DNA from: Oscillospiraceae bacterium
Lineage (GTDB): Bacteria; Bacillota; Clostridia; Oscillospirales; Ruminococcaceae
Reading direction: 5' to 3'
Length of the DNA: 56,830 nt
Assembly (NCBI GenBank): GCA_029007035.1
Contig: JAQXHC010000027.1
Span: forward strand, 1-56,830
Both the position numbers and the translations under genes were made by a program. Below, one piece after another: positions 46,011 through 56,125 of the stretch. The notes under the pieces are model-generated. The model searched no databases. It worked only from the letters and a program-made list of their open reading frames with translations, and was not told the DNA's origin. How positions within the stretch are numbered: position 1 is the first letter of the stretch; every line of letters starts with the position of its first letter.

Positions 46011-46487
46011 TCAGAAAATTGTATTGATACCGGCTTTTGTGAGCAGACTGAGAACTGTCATGATAATTCCTGCAAGCAACACGCCAAGCATAACGGCAAG
46101 ACTGCTCTTTTTGAAGTCCATATCAAGCAGACTCGCGGCAAGAGTGCCTGTCCACGCGCCTGTACCCGGAAGCGGAATCCCCACAAACAACAGAAGCGCT
46201 ATGAAAAGACCGTTACCTGCCTTTTCCTTGAGCTTTTCTCCGCCCTTATGCCCTTTTTCAAGACACCATGTAAAAAATTTGCCTATTACCGGCTTTGTAC
46301 TTCCCCATACAAGAATTTTTCTCGCAAAGAGAAAAATAAACGGCACAGGGATCATATTTCCGATCATACAGACAATCAGCGTATTCAACCACGGGAGTCC
46401 CGCTGCTGTTCCGATAGGCACAGCTCCTCTCAGTTCAACAATCGGGATCATGGACACAAGAAAAATCAACAGGTATTTTTTCAGCAT
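46011..46487 (-). CDS. Small multidrug export family membrane protein (COG2426-like)
   Basis: 158 residues with four to five hydrophobic helices. The N-terminal LLIFLVSMIPIVELRGAVPIG and the later GIPLPGTGAWTGTLAASLL are the signature of the small multidrug export family (PF06695), distant relatives of DedA membrane proteins. Despite the name, transport activity is poorly established in this family. It stands alone, on the same strand as the glycogen genes but behind their terminator. Confidence 0.85.
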   Translation of the reverse strand: MLKKYLLIFLVSMIPIVELRGAVPIGTAAGLPWLNTLIVCMIGNMIPVPFIFLFARKILVWGSTKPVIGKFFTWCLEKGHKGGEKLKEKAGNGLFIALLLFVGIPLPGTGAWTGTLAASLLDMDFKKSSLAVMLGVLLAGIIMTVLSLLTKAGINTIF

Positions 46488-46669
46488 AATTACTCTCGCT
46501 TTCCTATTTCTTTTGCACTGTCGTGCGATTTTCTCAAATACTCATGAATTATATTATCTCATAATCGCAGCAATTAGTCAAGGGGAAATTTGAAAATAAT
46601 TCTTTAGAGAGCAAAAATCTGTCAGGATAAAATATCGAATAAATTCAGGCATATTTTATCTTACATATT

Positions 46670-46704
46670 TCGAAAATCGGGACTGCCCGGCACCGGACAG
46701 TCCC
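46670..46704 (-). terminator. Terminator of the glycogen operon
   Basis: GGGACTGCCCGG (46679-46690) pairs with CCGGACAGTCCC (46693-46704) with one mismatch. On the minus strand GATTTTCG follows. The stem is strong but the U-tract is short. Confidence 0.7.
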
Positions 46705-46710
46705 TGAATC

Positions 46711-48132
46711 TTATTCTTTATTTGTCAGTTCACGATAAAGACTGATATACTTGTCCGCAGATGAAGACCAACTGTAATCGCATTGCATAGCTCGTCCTAT
46801 AAGGTCATTCCACTGAGACTTGTCATCATAGATAAGCTTTGCTCTCCTGAGAGCGTCAAGCATATCGTTTGCATTATAAGTCTTGAATGTGAAGCCGTTG
46901 CCGTTTTCACCGCCGTTGTCGCGTACAGTATCTCTGAGTCCGCCTGTTTCACGTACGACCGGAATCGTTCCGTATCGCATTGCAACCATCTGAGCAAGTC
47001 CGCAAGGCTCACTGTGGGAGGGCATCAGGAACATATCCGCACCGGCATAGATTTTCCTTGCCAGCTCAGGCATAAAGCCGATATTCACCGATACTGCTCC
47101 CTTATGACGTGCCGCCATTTCGCGGAAAAATTCCTCATAAACCCATTCACCGCTTCCGAGAACGACAAATTTGAAGCCCATCGAGAGCATTTCTTCAAAT
47201 ACGCTGCGGATAAGGTCGATTCCCTTATGTCCCACAAAACGAGTAACTATACCGATAATTGGACTGTCTCCCGCGTCAATCCCTGCTTCTTCGGCAAGAG
47301 CCCGACGGCAGTACAGCTTTCCGGAAAAATCAGAAGCCGAATAATTCGCCGCGATAATATCGTCAGTTTCGGGATTATAGACATCTGTATCGATACCGTT
47401 TAAAATTCCGCTGAGCTTATACTGCTTGGTAACCAGAATTCTGTCAAGTCCATGACCATACCATGCATCGAGGATCTCCCATGCATAGCTCGGACTTACG
47501 GTAGTCAGCCTGTCGGCTGTCTCAATAGCACCCTTGACCATGTTTATGTAACCGTCGTATTCAAGCAGATTAGAATTGTAAAGCGGAATTCCCATAAGCT
47601 CATTAAGCACTTCTCTGCCGTAACGTCCCTGATATTCAATATTGTGAATTGTGAACACGGTTTTGATATCATTGAAGTCCTGCTGATACTTATAGTAAAT
47701 ATTGTAATAAACAGGAATAAGCGCTGTCTGCCAGTCGTTACAGTTTATTATATCGGGCTTGAAATCGATATATTTTAGCATTTCAAGTACCGCGCGGTCA
47801 AAGAAAACAAATCTCTCGCAGTCATCGTAAAAACCGTAAAGACCATCACGGGCGAAGTAGTATTCATTATCGATAAAGTAGTAAGTTACACCGTTTTTTT
47901 CAGCTGTAAAGATCCCGCAGTACTGCTTGCGCCAGGACACATCAACGGTAATATTAGCTAAAAGAGTCATTTCAGAGCGCATTTCCTCACCGATTGCCTT
48001 ATAAAGCGGCAATACTATCCGACAGTCGTGACCCTTTTCGCAGACAGCCTTGGGAAGCGAGCCGACTACATCGGCAAGACCTCCGGAAGCCGCATAGGGA
48101 ACAGCTTCGCTTGCTGCATATAATATTTTCAT
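46711..48132 (-). CDS. glgA: Glycogen synthase (ADP-glucose type, GT5)
   Basis: 473 residues. The N-terminal MKILYAASEAVPYAASGGLADVVG holds the K/A-x-G-G-L ADP-glucose motif (split: YAASEA, SGGLADV). The C-terminal half has SHSEPCGLAQMVAMRYGT, the GT-B nucleotide-binding signature with the catalytic Glu. It extends alpha-1,4-glucan from ADP-glucose in the cytoplasm. It lies 16 bases after glgD as the last gene of glgB-C-D-A and is closed by a hairpin. Confidence 0.97.
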   Translation of the reverse strand: MKILYAASEAVPYAASGGLADVVGSLPKAVCEKGHDCRIVLPLYKAIGEEMRSEMTLLANITVDVSWRKQYCGIFTAEKNGVTYYFIDNEYYFARDGLYGFYDDCERFVFFDRAVLEMLKYIDFKPDIINCNDWQTALIPVYYNIYYKYQQDFNDIKTVFTIHNIEYQGRYGREVLNELMGIPLYNSNLLEYDGYINMVKGAIETADRLTTVSPSYAWEILDAWYGHGLDRILVTKQYKLSGILNGIDTDVYNPETDDIIAANYSASDFSGKLYCRRALAEEAGIDAGDSPIIGIVTRFVGHKGIDLIRSVFEEMLSMGFKFVVLGSGEWVYEEFFREMAARHKGAVSVNIGFMPELARKIYAGADMFLMPSHSEPCGLAQMVAMRYGTIPVVRETGGLRDTVRDNGGENGNGFTFKTYNANDMLDALRRAKLIYDDKSQWNDLIGRAMQCDYSWSSSADKYISLYRELTNKE

Positions 48133-48148
48133 ATCAATTCACCACCGC

Positions 48149-49270
48149 TCAGATTTTGCCATTCTTGCTGATGTAAAGGGGATACGATTCCGAGCCGGTA
48201 AGCACCTTTTCATCACTGATCTCAACGTTTTTATCGGTGATAACCGAAGAAATACTGCAATTCTTTCCGATTCTTGTACTCTGAAGAAGCACACAGTTTT
48301 TAACAACCGTGCCCTTCCCTACCTTAACTCCACGGAACAATATTGAATTTTCCACAGTTCCTTCGACAATACAGCCGTCAGCAATAAGAGAGTTTTTAAT
48401 ATTAGACTCAAGACCGTATTTAACAGGACCGTTATCGCCGATTTTTGTATAAATCGGATGCTGCTTACGGAACAGAGCCGCCCTCTTTTCCGTATCGAGC
48501 AATGTCATATTGGATGTATAGTAGCTCTGAACGCTGTCAATGCGAGTTATGAAACCATCATGCTCAAAGCCCATGATTTTATATTCGTTCTTTTTACCCT
48601 GAAGAATTTCGCGGGTGAAACTGTACTGATTGCGGCTTGCGGCGTCGGAAACAATTTTCTTGAGAAAATCCTTGCTTATAATGAACATTTCCGTCCAGAT
48701 ATTACACTCACCGGTGAACTGCGGATCGGCAAGAACATCCTTGAGTCTGTTTTCCTCATCAAATTCAAGGACTGTTGCGCCGTGGCTTATCTCGCTGTCA
48801 TACTTGCATTTACTGTAAATCAGAGTAATATCCGCTTCAGAGTCAATGTGCTGTCTGAGCACCGGATTAAAATCGATTGAAGTGATAATATCACAGTTTG
48901 CAAGAATAACGTGCTTTGCTGACGAATGCTCGACAAAACTCCATATATTGCTCAGAGCGTCAAGTCTGCCCTTGTAGATTCCGCCTGTCTGGCTGTACGG
49001 AGGAAGCAGATGAAGTCCGCCCTTTTTCCTTGAAAGATCCCATTCACGGCCTGAACCGAGATGGTCAAGAAGCGACCCGTAATTGGACTTTGTTATAACT
49101 CCGACCTCCGGTACTCCAGAATTTACCATATTTGAAAGGGGGAAATCAATAAGACGATAACGTCCGCCGAAAGGAAGCGAGCCCATTGTTCTCTGCTTAG
49201 TCAGCTCGGCAACCGACGAATCATGCATACTTGCGAAAATCAAACCCAAAACACTGTAATTTACACTCAT
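48149..49270 (-). CDS. glgD: Glucose-1-phosphate adenylyltransferase-like regulatory subunit
   Basis: 373 residues, homologous to GlgC but with its sugar-phosphate motif changed. Where GlgC has [10 protein letters not shown], this protein has LANCDIITSIDF, and the N-terminal GGxGxRL loop is replaced by IFASMHDSSVAEL. These losses mark GlgD, the non-catalytic partner that raises GlgC activity in Bacillus-type enzymes. The C-terminal left-handed beta-helix (SLIADGCIVEGTVENSILF) is retained. It starts 14 bases after glgC. Confidence 0.95.
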   Translation of the reverse strand: MSVNYSVLGLIFASMHDSSVAELTKQRTMGSLPFGGRYRLIDFPLSNMVNSGVPEVGVITKSNYGSLLDHLGSGREWDLSRKKGGLHLLPPYSQTGGIYKGRLDALSNIWSFVEHSSAKHVILANCDIITSIDFNPVLRQHIDSEADITLIYSKCKYDSEISHGATVLEFDEENRLKDVLADPQFTGECNIWTEMFIISKDFLKKIVSDAASRNQYSFTREILQGKKNEYKIMGFEHDGFITRIDSVQSYYTSNMTLLDTEKRAALFRKQHPIYTKIGDNGPVKYGLESNIKNSLIADGCIVEGTVENSILFRGVKVGKGTVVKNCVLLQSTRIGKNCSISSVITDKNVEISDEKVLTGSESYPLYISKNGKI

Positions 49271-49284
49271 TATTAAATCCCTCC

Positions 49285-50511
49285 TCAGATACTCTCGCCG
49301 ATAATCTGCTTCGGCTCAACGCACTTACCGCCGGAGATTGTAACGTTGTGACCTACAACCGCAATTCCCCAGTCGTCTCTGTTCTCGACATTTTCGGGAC
49401 TTGTGCCGATTTTCGCACCGCATTCAACAACGCAGTCCTCACCCACGATCGCATATTCAACAACCGCTCCGGATTTGATTACCGTACCGGGCATAATTAT
49501 GCTGTAATTAACCGTAGCTCCTGCCTCAATAGTCGCGCCGGAGAATACGATCGAAAAGTCAACCGTGCCATCAATTACGCTGCCCTCAGCAATCATGGAG
49601 TTTTCGATATTTGCGTTCCCGCCGATATACTGAGGCGGCATATTGCTGTTTCTGGAATATATCTTCCAGCTCGGGTCATAAAGGTCGAGCGGTACACTTG
49701 GACTCAGCAGATCCATATTTGCCTCCCAAAGTGAATCGAGAGTTCCTACATCTTTCCAGTATCCCTCAAACTCGTAAGCGAAAAGCCTCTGACCATCACG
49801 CAGCATCGAAGTGATTATATCCTTTCCGAAGTCCTTTGACCATGCCTCGCCTCTTTCGCGCTTGGCATTTGCATCATTCTCGTTCTCGATAAGGTACTTA
49901 CGGAGCTTATCCCAGCTGAAAACATAGATACCCATTGAAGCAAGAGTCGACTTAGGCTCCTTTGGCTTTTCAACGAAATCAGTCACCTTGTTTTCCTCAT
50001 CGCAGATCATGATTCCGAAACGTGAAGCCTCAGCGCGCGGAACGTCAATAACTGCAATAGTACAGTCCGCGTTGTTCTTTTCGTGATAGTCGACCATTTT
50101 GGAATAGTCCATTTTATAGATGTGATCGCCGCCGAGAACTATAACATACTGAGGGTCGTAACGTTCGATAAAGCGGATATTCTGATAAATCGCATTGGCA
50201 GTTCCCTCGTACCATGAAGCTCCGGTCTGAGTTTCATAAGGCGGCAGAACATGAACTCCGCCATTCATTTTATCCAGATCCCACGGCTGACCGTTACCGA
50301 TATACTCGTTCAGCTCAAGCGGCTGATACTGTGTGAGTACGCCGACTGTATCGATACCGGAATTGGTGCAGTTTGAGAGAGGGAAATCAATTAGTCTGTA
50401 TTTACCGCCGTAAGGAACGGCAGGCTTTGCAACATTTTTCGTCAGAGCATAAAGTCTGCTGCCCTGACCGCCTGCAAGAAGCATTGCAACGCTTTTTTTC
50501 TTTGTATTCAT
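49285..50511 (-). CDS. glgC: Glucose-1-phosphate adenylyltransferase (ADP-glucose pyrophosphorylase)
   Basis: 408 residues. It makes ADP-glucose from glucose-1-phosphate and ATP, the committed step of glycogen synthesis. The N-terminal [23 protein letters not shown] carries the catalytic and nucleotide motif (GGQGSRL, KPA), [10 protein letters not shown] binds substrate, and the C-terminus is a left-handed beta-helix. The start has AGGAGGAATACT. The 86-base gap after glgB contains a GC-rich hairpin that might tune expression of the downstream genes. Confidence 0.97.
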   Translation of the reverse strand: MNTKKKSVAMLLAGGQGSRLYALTKNVAKPAVPYGGKYRLIDFPLSNCTNSGIDTVGVLTQYQPLELNEYIGNGQPWDLDKMNGGVHVLPPYETQTGASWYEGTANAIYQNIRFIERYDPQYVIVLGGDHIYKMDYSKMVDYHEKNNADCTIAVIDVPRAEASRFGIMICDEENKVTDFVEKPKEPKSTLASMGIYVFSWDKLRKYLIENENDANAKRERGEAWSKDFGKDIITSMLRDGQRLFAYEFEGYWKDVGTLDSLWEANMDLLSPSVPLDLYDPSWKIYSRNSNMPPQYIGGNANIENSMIAEGSVIDGTVDFSIVFSGATIEAGATVNYSIIMPGTVIKSGAVVEYAIVGEDCVVECGAKIGTSPENVENRDDWGIAVVGHNVTISGGKCVEPKQIIGESI

Positions 50512-50597
50512 AGTATTCCTCCTATATTGTAACGGCAGCGCCGCTCCCGGTAGCCGTGCAGCGTTGTCAAAATCATAATAACAGTATTTGCTGATAT

Positions 50598-52583
50598 TTA
50601 TTTTTCAGCCGCGCCTGACTTTTTTCGTGAAGTCCTTTTAGCCGCCGCAGGCTTCTTCGTCTCTGTCGCCGGCTTAGGAGTACGCTTCTTTACAGGCGCA
50701 AATTTCAGATAAATAACCGAAAGAGGCGCAAGAGTCATTGAAATGCAGTTGTCAAAGCCGTGCATCGGATAATGTGTAGTTTTAAAGCTCTTTTCGGTAA
50801 TTCCCGAACCGCCGAATTCCTCGGCATCACTGTTGAAAACGAGTTTATAGCGTCCTTTCTGAGGTACGCCGATTTTATAGTCTCTGCGCTCAACAGGGAC
50901 AAAATTGCAGACCGCAATAATTTCGTTTCCGCTGTCGTCGATACGTCTGAACGCGATAACGCTCTGCTTATAGTCGTCGTTTGAGATCCAGCTGAAACCA
51001 TCCCACGAGTCGTCATGCTCCCAGAGAGGTGAATTCTCAACATAGAATTTATTGAGCTTTTCAGAGAATTTAAGCAGATTACGGTGAGAATCATACTCCA
51101 TGAGATTCCAGTCGAGCCCGCTCTGATAATCCCACTCCTTGATCTGACCGAATTCCTGACCCATAAACAGCAGCTTTTTGCCCGGATGAGCAATCATATA
51201 AGCGAGGAACGCGCGGTAAGAGCTGAATTTCTGGTCATAGTCACCGGGCATCTTCTGAATCATGGAACATTTTCCGTGAACGACCTCGTCATGTGAAATC
51301 GGAAGCACATAATTTTCCGAGAAGCAGTAGAAGAACGAAAACGTCAGCTTGTCGTGATTGAAAGCACGGTAAATCGGATCAAGCGACATATACATCAGCA
51401 TATCGTTCATCCAGCCCATATTCCACTTAAAATTGAAGCCGAGTCCGCCGATATCCGTAGGCTTTGTAACGAGCGGCCATGCTGTAGATTCCTCGGCAAT
51501 CATGAGCGCTTCGGGATTCTTTGAGAAAACGGCTTCATTGAGACGGCGCAGGAATTCGACTGCTTCAAGATTTTCATTTCCGCCGTAAATATTTGCACAC
51601 CACTCACCGTCGCGGCGGTCATAGTCAAGATATAGCATCGAAGCTACGGCATCGACTCTCAGACCGTCAACATGGAACTCATCAAACCAGTAGCAGGCAC
51701 TTGAAATAAGGAACGAGCATACCTCGGCCTTGCCATAGTCGAAAACATGAGTACCCCATGCCTTGTGCTCCATTTTGCGTTCGTCCGTATATTCATAACA
51801 GCACGTACCGTCGAATTTATATAATCCTGCTTCATCCTTCGGGAAGTGAGCCGGAACCCAGTCGAGTATGACTGCAATTCCCGCAGCATGGAACATATCG
51901 ATCATTTTCTTGAAATCATCGGGAGTTCCGTAGCGCGAGGTCGGAGCGAAATATCCTGTAACCTGATAGCCCCACGAACCGTCGAAAGGATATTCCGTCA
52001 GCGGCATGAATTCAACGTGAGTATATGACATTTTTTTGAGGTATGGAATTATCTCCTCCGCAAAGCTGATGTAGTCGAGGAAATCACCGTTCTCCCGGAC
52101 TTTCCATGAACTGAGATGAACCTCATACACGTTCATCGGACTTTTATATACAACTTTTTGCTTCTTTAATTTATACCATTCGGAATCCGACCATTTATAG
52201 CTGCTCTCATAAATTTTTGAAGCAGTTCCCGGTCTTGTCTCAAAATGATTGGCATAGGGGTCTGCCTTAAGGATAATTCTTCCGTCCGGAGTTGCTATAC
52301 TGTACTTATAGGTATCGAACTGTTTCAGTCCCTTGATTTCGGCTTCCCATACACCGTCGGATATAAGTTTCATGGGATTTTTGGCTCTGTCCCAGTCGTT
52401 AAAATCTCCGACAACCGAAACATTCAGAGCTTTCGGCGCCCATACACGGAAGACGAAAGTTTTTCCCCTTCCCTTTTTGCGGATATGAACTCCGAAGAAT
52501 TTATACGCTTCGTAATTTTTACCCTGATAAAAAAGATAAAGCGGAAAATCATTGAAATTTTCATTATAATTGTTAGGTGACAT
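50598..52583 (-). CDS. glgB: 1,4-alpha-glucan branching enzyme (GH13) with lysine-rich C-terminal tail
   Basis: 661 residues. The N-terminal CBM48 ([20 protein letters not shown]) is followed by a GH13 barrel with the nucleophile Asp in [13 protein letters not shown], acid Glu in [10 protein letters not shown] and the third carboxylate in [10 protein letters not shown]. It adds alpha-1,6 branches to glycogen. Beyond the usual domain the protein ends with about 30 residues rich in Lys, Ala, Pro and Thr ([20 protein letters not shown]), probably flexible and basic. It is the first gene of the operon, with its own promoter and an AAAGGGGG site. Confidence 0.96.
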   Translation of the reverse strand: MSPNNYNENFNDFPLYLFYQGKNYEAYKFFGVHIRKKGRGKTFVFRVWAPKALNVSVVGDFNDWDRAKNPMKLISDGVWEAEIKGLKQFDTYKYSIATPDGRIILKADPYANHFETRPGTASKIYESSYKWSDSEWYKLKKQKVVYKSPMNVYEVHLSSWKVRENGDFLDYISFAEEIIPYLKKMSYTHVEFMPLTEYPFDGSWGYQVTGYFAPTSRYGTPDDFKKMIDMFHAAGIAVILDWVPAHFPKDEAGLYKFDGTCCYEYTDERKMEHKAWGTHVFDYGKAEVCSFLISSACYWFDEFHVDGLRVDAVASMLYLDYDRRDGEWCANIYGGNENLEAVEFLRRLNEAVFSKNPEALMIAEESTAWPLVTKPTDIGGLGFNFKWNMGWMNDMLMYMSLDPIYRAFNHDKLTFSFFYCFSENYVLPISHDEVVHGKCSMIQKMPGDYDQKFSSYRAFLAYMIAHPGKKLLFMGQEFGQIKEWDYQSGLDWNLMEYDSHRNLLKFSEKLNKFYVENSPLWEHDDSWDGFSWISNDDYKQSVIAFRRIDDSGNEIIAVCNFVPVERRDYKIGVPQKGRYKLVFNSDAEEFGGSGITEKSFKTTHYPMHGFDNCISMTLAPLSVIYLKFAPVKKRTPKPATETKKPAAAKRTSRKKSGAAEK

Positions 52584-52607
52584 AATATACCCCCTTTACT
52601 ACTTATC

Positions 52608-52636
52608 ATTTTATCAGAAACACAGTAATTATTCAA
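52608..52636 (-). promoter_or_regulatory. Sigma-A promoter of the glgBCDA operon
   Basis: Minus strand: TTGAAT (52636-52631), 17-bp spacer, TAAAAT (52613-52608) with extended TGA. It is less perfect than the other promoters here. Confidence 0.72.
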
Positions 52637-52783
52637 GCTTTTTTGTAAATCGCAACATTTTTTCAGATGATTTACTGATTTTTTCATTCATAATTAGTGC
52701 AATATGACAAATTTTCGCTCCTTTAGCTTGCTTCGGTTTTAGCTATTTATACACATTTATGCTTTTCTTTAATTTAAAATAAT

Positions 52784-55021
52784 TTACGAACGTTCAACTT
52801 TGATTCCGATTACCGTCACATCATCGGAATGAATGTTTTTATTGAAAAGCTCCGCTTTGGCGCAGATTTCATCCACAATCATCTTCACGTCACTGCTCTG
52901 CATCAGAAGCTCTTTGATGAAACGGTATTCTCCCTCGCTCACACCGTCGGAAAACATGATAATCAGATCCCCTTCGTCGAATTCATAGCTGCTCGAAAAC
53001 GCGTCCGCAGGCTGGACTATGCCTATCGGAAAGGTAGGCGACGCAATTTTCATAACTTGTCCCCTGTGACGGATAAGTGTCGCTGAGGCTCCCGATTTTA
53101 TAACCGTCAGTCCGCAGGTGTCAAGGTCGATTTTCACCGCATCAAGCGTTGCAAATCCCTCTTCCGACGACTTTGCGAGCATTATCGAATTTATAAGTCT
53201 TATTGCCGATTCGCAGCCAATTCCGCTCCCGATAAGACGGCGGAACATACTCACCACCATTTTTGACTCAAGAGCCGCATGTCTGCCCGTGCCCATGCCG
53301 TCTGACAACACAACATAACTGCACCCGGTTCCGTCGGAAAAAACGGCTGTGGTGTCTCCTGTCTCGCGCGAATTTTCGGCGCATACCGACGCCCCGTAAG
53401 CTTCAAGTGAATATTTCGGTCTTTCATATACGCGGACTCTTATTTCACTTGCGGTGCTGACAGGTTCGGAGTATTCCATATCGAGATGAAGTTCATCAGC
53501 AATCAAATCGCATATTCTGAGGAAGCTCTCCGGCGCATCCTCAGAATCAAAATAAAGCTCTGCATTCAGCCTGCCATGATAGTTATAGTAGGCAATAATT
53601 CGTTTTGCCGTAAATCCGAATTTGCGTAGTTTAAGCTGAATTGTGCGGCTTACTGTCTCGCTGTGACGCACATCGTCAGTCTCGGAAGCGGAGCGGATAA
53701 TTTCCTCGGTGATCCTGATCTGCTCTGACAAAAGCTTCTGTCCCTCGGTCAGCTTCATTCTGATAAGACGTTCCGCAGTACGTTCATTCGCCGCCTGTCC
53801 GAAGTACTTTTTCAGCTCGTCACGGCGGAGACATTCCTCCAGTTCATACGGAAACTCTGCCTTATCGTCACCGACCTGATTCATCATCCTGTAAAATCCT
53901 CTTATCGTAGCATCGCGGCTTCCGTTCCAGCATGCAGCACGGCGATGACAATTTTTGCAGACCCTGCCGCTGACTTTTCCAATGATATCAGTTTCCGGTA
54001 CATTTTTTTCAAGAGCTTCAAATATTTTACCCGATTCGGTGCGAAGATTTCCAATCGAACCTGCAAGAAAATTCATGCGCGAGCCTGAAATTTCATGGAG
54101 AGCCGCATTTTCTGCACCCGTGATAACCCACCTGTCCGAATAATAGGGTGAAACCGCCATAAATGCTGCAATTCCTGCGAACATTCCGACAATATAGGGC
54201 AGACTTCCGGAATTTATTCCGGAAACCGCCATGAAAAAAAATCCCGATGCGCCGAAAAAAAATGCTGCTGCACCGCTTTTTCTTCTGCTTAAATAGCCTG
54301 TGAGAAAGCCTGCGGCAGGAAGAAAGACCGTGTGAGCTCCGGCGGACGGCGAACACAAAAACGCTCCGCAGGCAGTCAAAGCTCCGCAGAGAATCCCCCC
54401 TGTATATCCGTAATTGTAAGCCGCTAACAGTGTAACCGCTGCTCCGACCGCCGCTCCGAGATTTAATAATTCAAAATTCACCGAGCAAAGAGACGCGGAA
54501 ATCATTGTATAAACTACAGCATAAGCACAGCTCATAGTCGAAGATAAGTCGATAACAGCGCGCCGCCCGACGCCATCGGCTATGGTTGCCCCGCAGTACG
54601 CGGTAAATCCTGCCAATGCGCCGTATACTGCGTAAAACAGCAGTTTCATCGGAGACTCACCTATAATTGCAGTCACAGCTCCGCCGGAAAGAATGATTGA
54701 AACTGCCGTGACAATTCCGCATTTTCTCGGCGTAAGTGACGAATCGAAAGCCAGCTTTACGATAAGACAGATTATCATTGCAGCAAAGTGAACTGCATTC
54801 GCCGCCGCAGTTCCCGTAATTATGTAACGCATCAGACTTCCCGCAAAAACCGCCGCTGTATACGGAAGCGGAACTGCTCCCACAAGTGAGATACTCACGA
54901 ACGAAGCCGCCCCTGAAATACTTGTCCCCGACAGAATAAATCCCCCTGCCGCCGATGCTGCAAATGCCGCTGACTGACCCAGTACAGCTGATTTCCCTGC
55001 AGTTTCCGTTTTTAACATCAT
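52784..55021 (-). CDS. spoIIE: Stage II sporulation protein E (membrane PP2C phosphatase)
   Basis: 745 residues. The N-terminal ~300 are about ten hydrophobic helices. A central region follows, with a Cys cluster (CKNCHRRAACWNG). The C-terminal PPM/PP2C phosphatase has metal-binding SDGMGTGRHAALESK and MFSDGVSEGE. In Bacillus SpoIIE localises to the polar septum and dephosphorylates SpoIIAA to switch on sigma-F in the forespore. The length and order match real SpoIIE rather than a generic PP2C. It is monocistronic, with AGAGGTGGC before the start. The upstream gap has an inverted-repeat element but no clear promoter. Confidence 0.94.
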   Translation of the reverse strand: MMLKTETAGKSAVLGQSAAFAASAAGGFILSGTSISGAASFVSISLVGAVPLPYTAAVFAGSLMRYIITGTAAANAVHFAAMIICLIVKLAFDSSLTPRKCGIVTAVSIILSGGAVTAIIGESPMKLLFYAVYGALAGFTAYCGATIADGVGRRAVIDLSSTMSCAYAVVYTMISASLCSVNFELLNLGAAVGAAVTLLAAYNYGYTGGILCGALTACGAFLCSPSAGAHTVFLPAAGFLTGYLSRRKSGAAAFFFGASGFFFMAVSGINSGSLPYIVGMFAGIAAFMAVSPYYSDRWVITGAENAALHEISGSRMNFLAGSIGNLRTESGKIFEALEKNVPETDIIGKVSGRVCKNCHRRAACWNGSRDATIRGFYRMMNQVGDDKAEFPYELEECLRRDELKKYFGQAANERTAERLIRMKLTEGQKLLSEQIRITEEIIRSASETDDVRHSETVSRTIQLKLRKFGFTAKRIIAYYNYHGRLNAELYFDSEDAPESFLRICDLIADELHLDMEYSEPVSTASEIRVRVYERPKYSLEAYGASVCAENSRETGDTTAVFSDGTGCSYVVLSDGMGTGRHAALESKMVVSMFRRLIGSGIGCESAIRLINSIMLAKSSEEGFATLDAVKIDLDTCGLTVIKSGASATLIRHRGQVMKIASPTFPIGIVQPADAFSSSYEFDEGDLIIMFSDGVSEGEYRFIKELLMQSSDVKMIVDEICAKAELFNKNIHSDDVTVIGIKVERS

Positions 55022-55048
55022 GCCACCTCTTGAGATAATATTATTAAT

Positions 55049-55095
55049 TTAAGGCAATACCGCGCAGAGCTTGTACCGAACGGTGTGCTTCTTAA
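55049..55095. repeat. 47-bp TTAA-bounded inverted repeat upstream of spoIIE
   Basis: The left end TTAAGGCAATACCG (55049-55062) continues CGCAGAGC; the right end CGGTGTGCTTCTTAA is an imperfect complement. It belongs to the dispersed family and lies within 30 bp of the spoIIE start, so it may affect its expression. The rest of the gap (55096-55230) contains one small hairpin, TGCCGA...TCGGCA. Confidence 0.6.
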
Positions 55096-55230
55096 TTATA
55101 GTATTTGGCAGATGCAAAAAATGTCGTATCGGAATGTATTAAAACTGCCGATGCTGTCGGCACGGGAGTGTTTATGTCAATCGGAAAAACTTGCACAAAT
55201 ATTTTACTGTGGTTTTGTAAGCTAAGGCAA

Positions 55231-55260
55231 TTGAATCCAACCGCTGACTTATTCTATAAT
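55231..55260 (+). promoter_or_regulatory. Sigma-A promoter of the tandem radC-like genes
   Basis: TTGAAT (55231-55236), 18-bp spacer, TATAAT (55255-55260). The leader to the first start is about 160 nt and contains a G/C-rich stretch, GCGGGGCTTTGCCTCAC, of unknown role. Confidence 0.72.
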
Positions 55261-55425
55261 TATAGATAGAATCTAAAAACCCCTTTTTTGAAATCAGAAA
55301 ATATAAAAGGTAAATTCTGCGGGGCTTTGCCTCACACCCCCACCTACAAAAACAAGTTTTAGAGGTTACCTATAGAAAACAACTATGGACAAAGGATTTT
55401 CAATCTCCGCCAAAGGAGTGATTTT

Positions 55426-56124
55426 ATGAGCGGCAGAGGAATACACAGCGGACACCGCGACAGGCTTCGCAGCCGTTTTCTCAACACGGGTGCAAACGGC
55501 TTCAGTGAACATGAGCTGCTTGAACTTCTGCTGTTTTATGCGCTTCCGAGGGTAAATACCAATGAGATTTCCCATCGTCTCATAGAGCGCTTCGGCAGTC
55601 TGAAAAACGTCCTTGAGGCATCTCCCGATGAGCTGAAATCCGTTAAGGGAATCAGCGGTTCGGGATCTTTTATAATCGGGCTGATGCGTGACCTCTGCGT
55701 AAAATACCGCTCCGCCGAAATTGAAAGCGAGTTTTTCGACAGCGGCGAAAAATGCGGTGCTTATCTGCTTGAATATTTTGAAAATACCTGCGGCGATGTC
55801 TGCCTTATACTCGGACTCAGTCCCCGAAACGAACTGATATGCGCCCGTTCCTTCCCGACAGCAGGACTCGCTAAAGGAGAGATAACTCCCCGCGACGTTG
55901 CCTCACCTATGGTAAGAACAGGAATATGCAGAATAATAATCGGTCAGCACCGCACAAACGGTAACTGCCTGCCGGACGGTGACTCATTTGCAATAACGAA
56001 AAATCTTTCCGAAGCACTCTCACCTATTGGAATTGAAGTTTTTGACCACATTATATGCTGCGGAGGCAGATATTTCTCAATGAGGAAAAACGGAGCGTTC
56101 AGCTTCGGCAGCGGAGGTGACTGA
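55426..56124 (+). CDS. RadC-like protein with degenerate JAMM site (probably non-catalytic)
   Basis: 232 residues. The N-terminal helix-hairpin-helix-like region (EHELLELLLFYALPRVNTNE ... FGSLKNVLEA) and the C-terminal MPN/JAB fold match RadC. The metal motif, normally HNHPxG...S..D, reads G173-Q-H175-R-T-N-G, then PDGDS: the first His, the Pro and the Ser position are lost and one residue is inserted. It is therefore unlikely to bind zinc in the usual way. It is followed by an intact RadC paralogue with which it overlaps or nearly abuts, suggesting an inactive/active pair. AAAGGAGTGATTTT precedes the ATG. Confidence 0.85.
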   Translation: MSGRGIHSGHRDRLRSRFLNTGANGFSEHELLELLLFYALPRVNTNEISHRLIERFGSLKNVLEASPDELKSVKGISGSGSFIIGLMRDLCVKYRSAEIESEFFDSGEKCGAYLLEYFENTCGDVCLILGLSPRNELICARSFPTAGLAKGEITPRDVASPMVRTGICRIIIGQHRTNGNCLPDGDSFAITKNLSEALSPIGIEVFDHIICCGGRYFSMRKNGAFSFGSGGD

Positions 56125-56125
56125 A

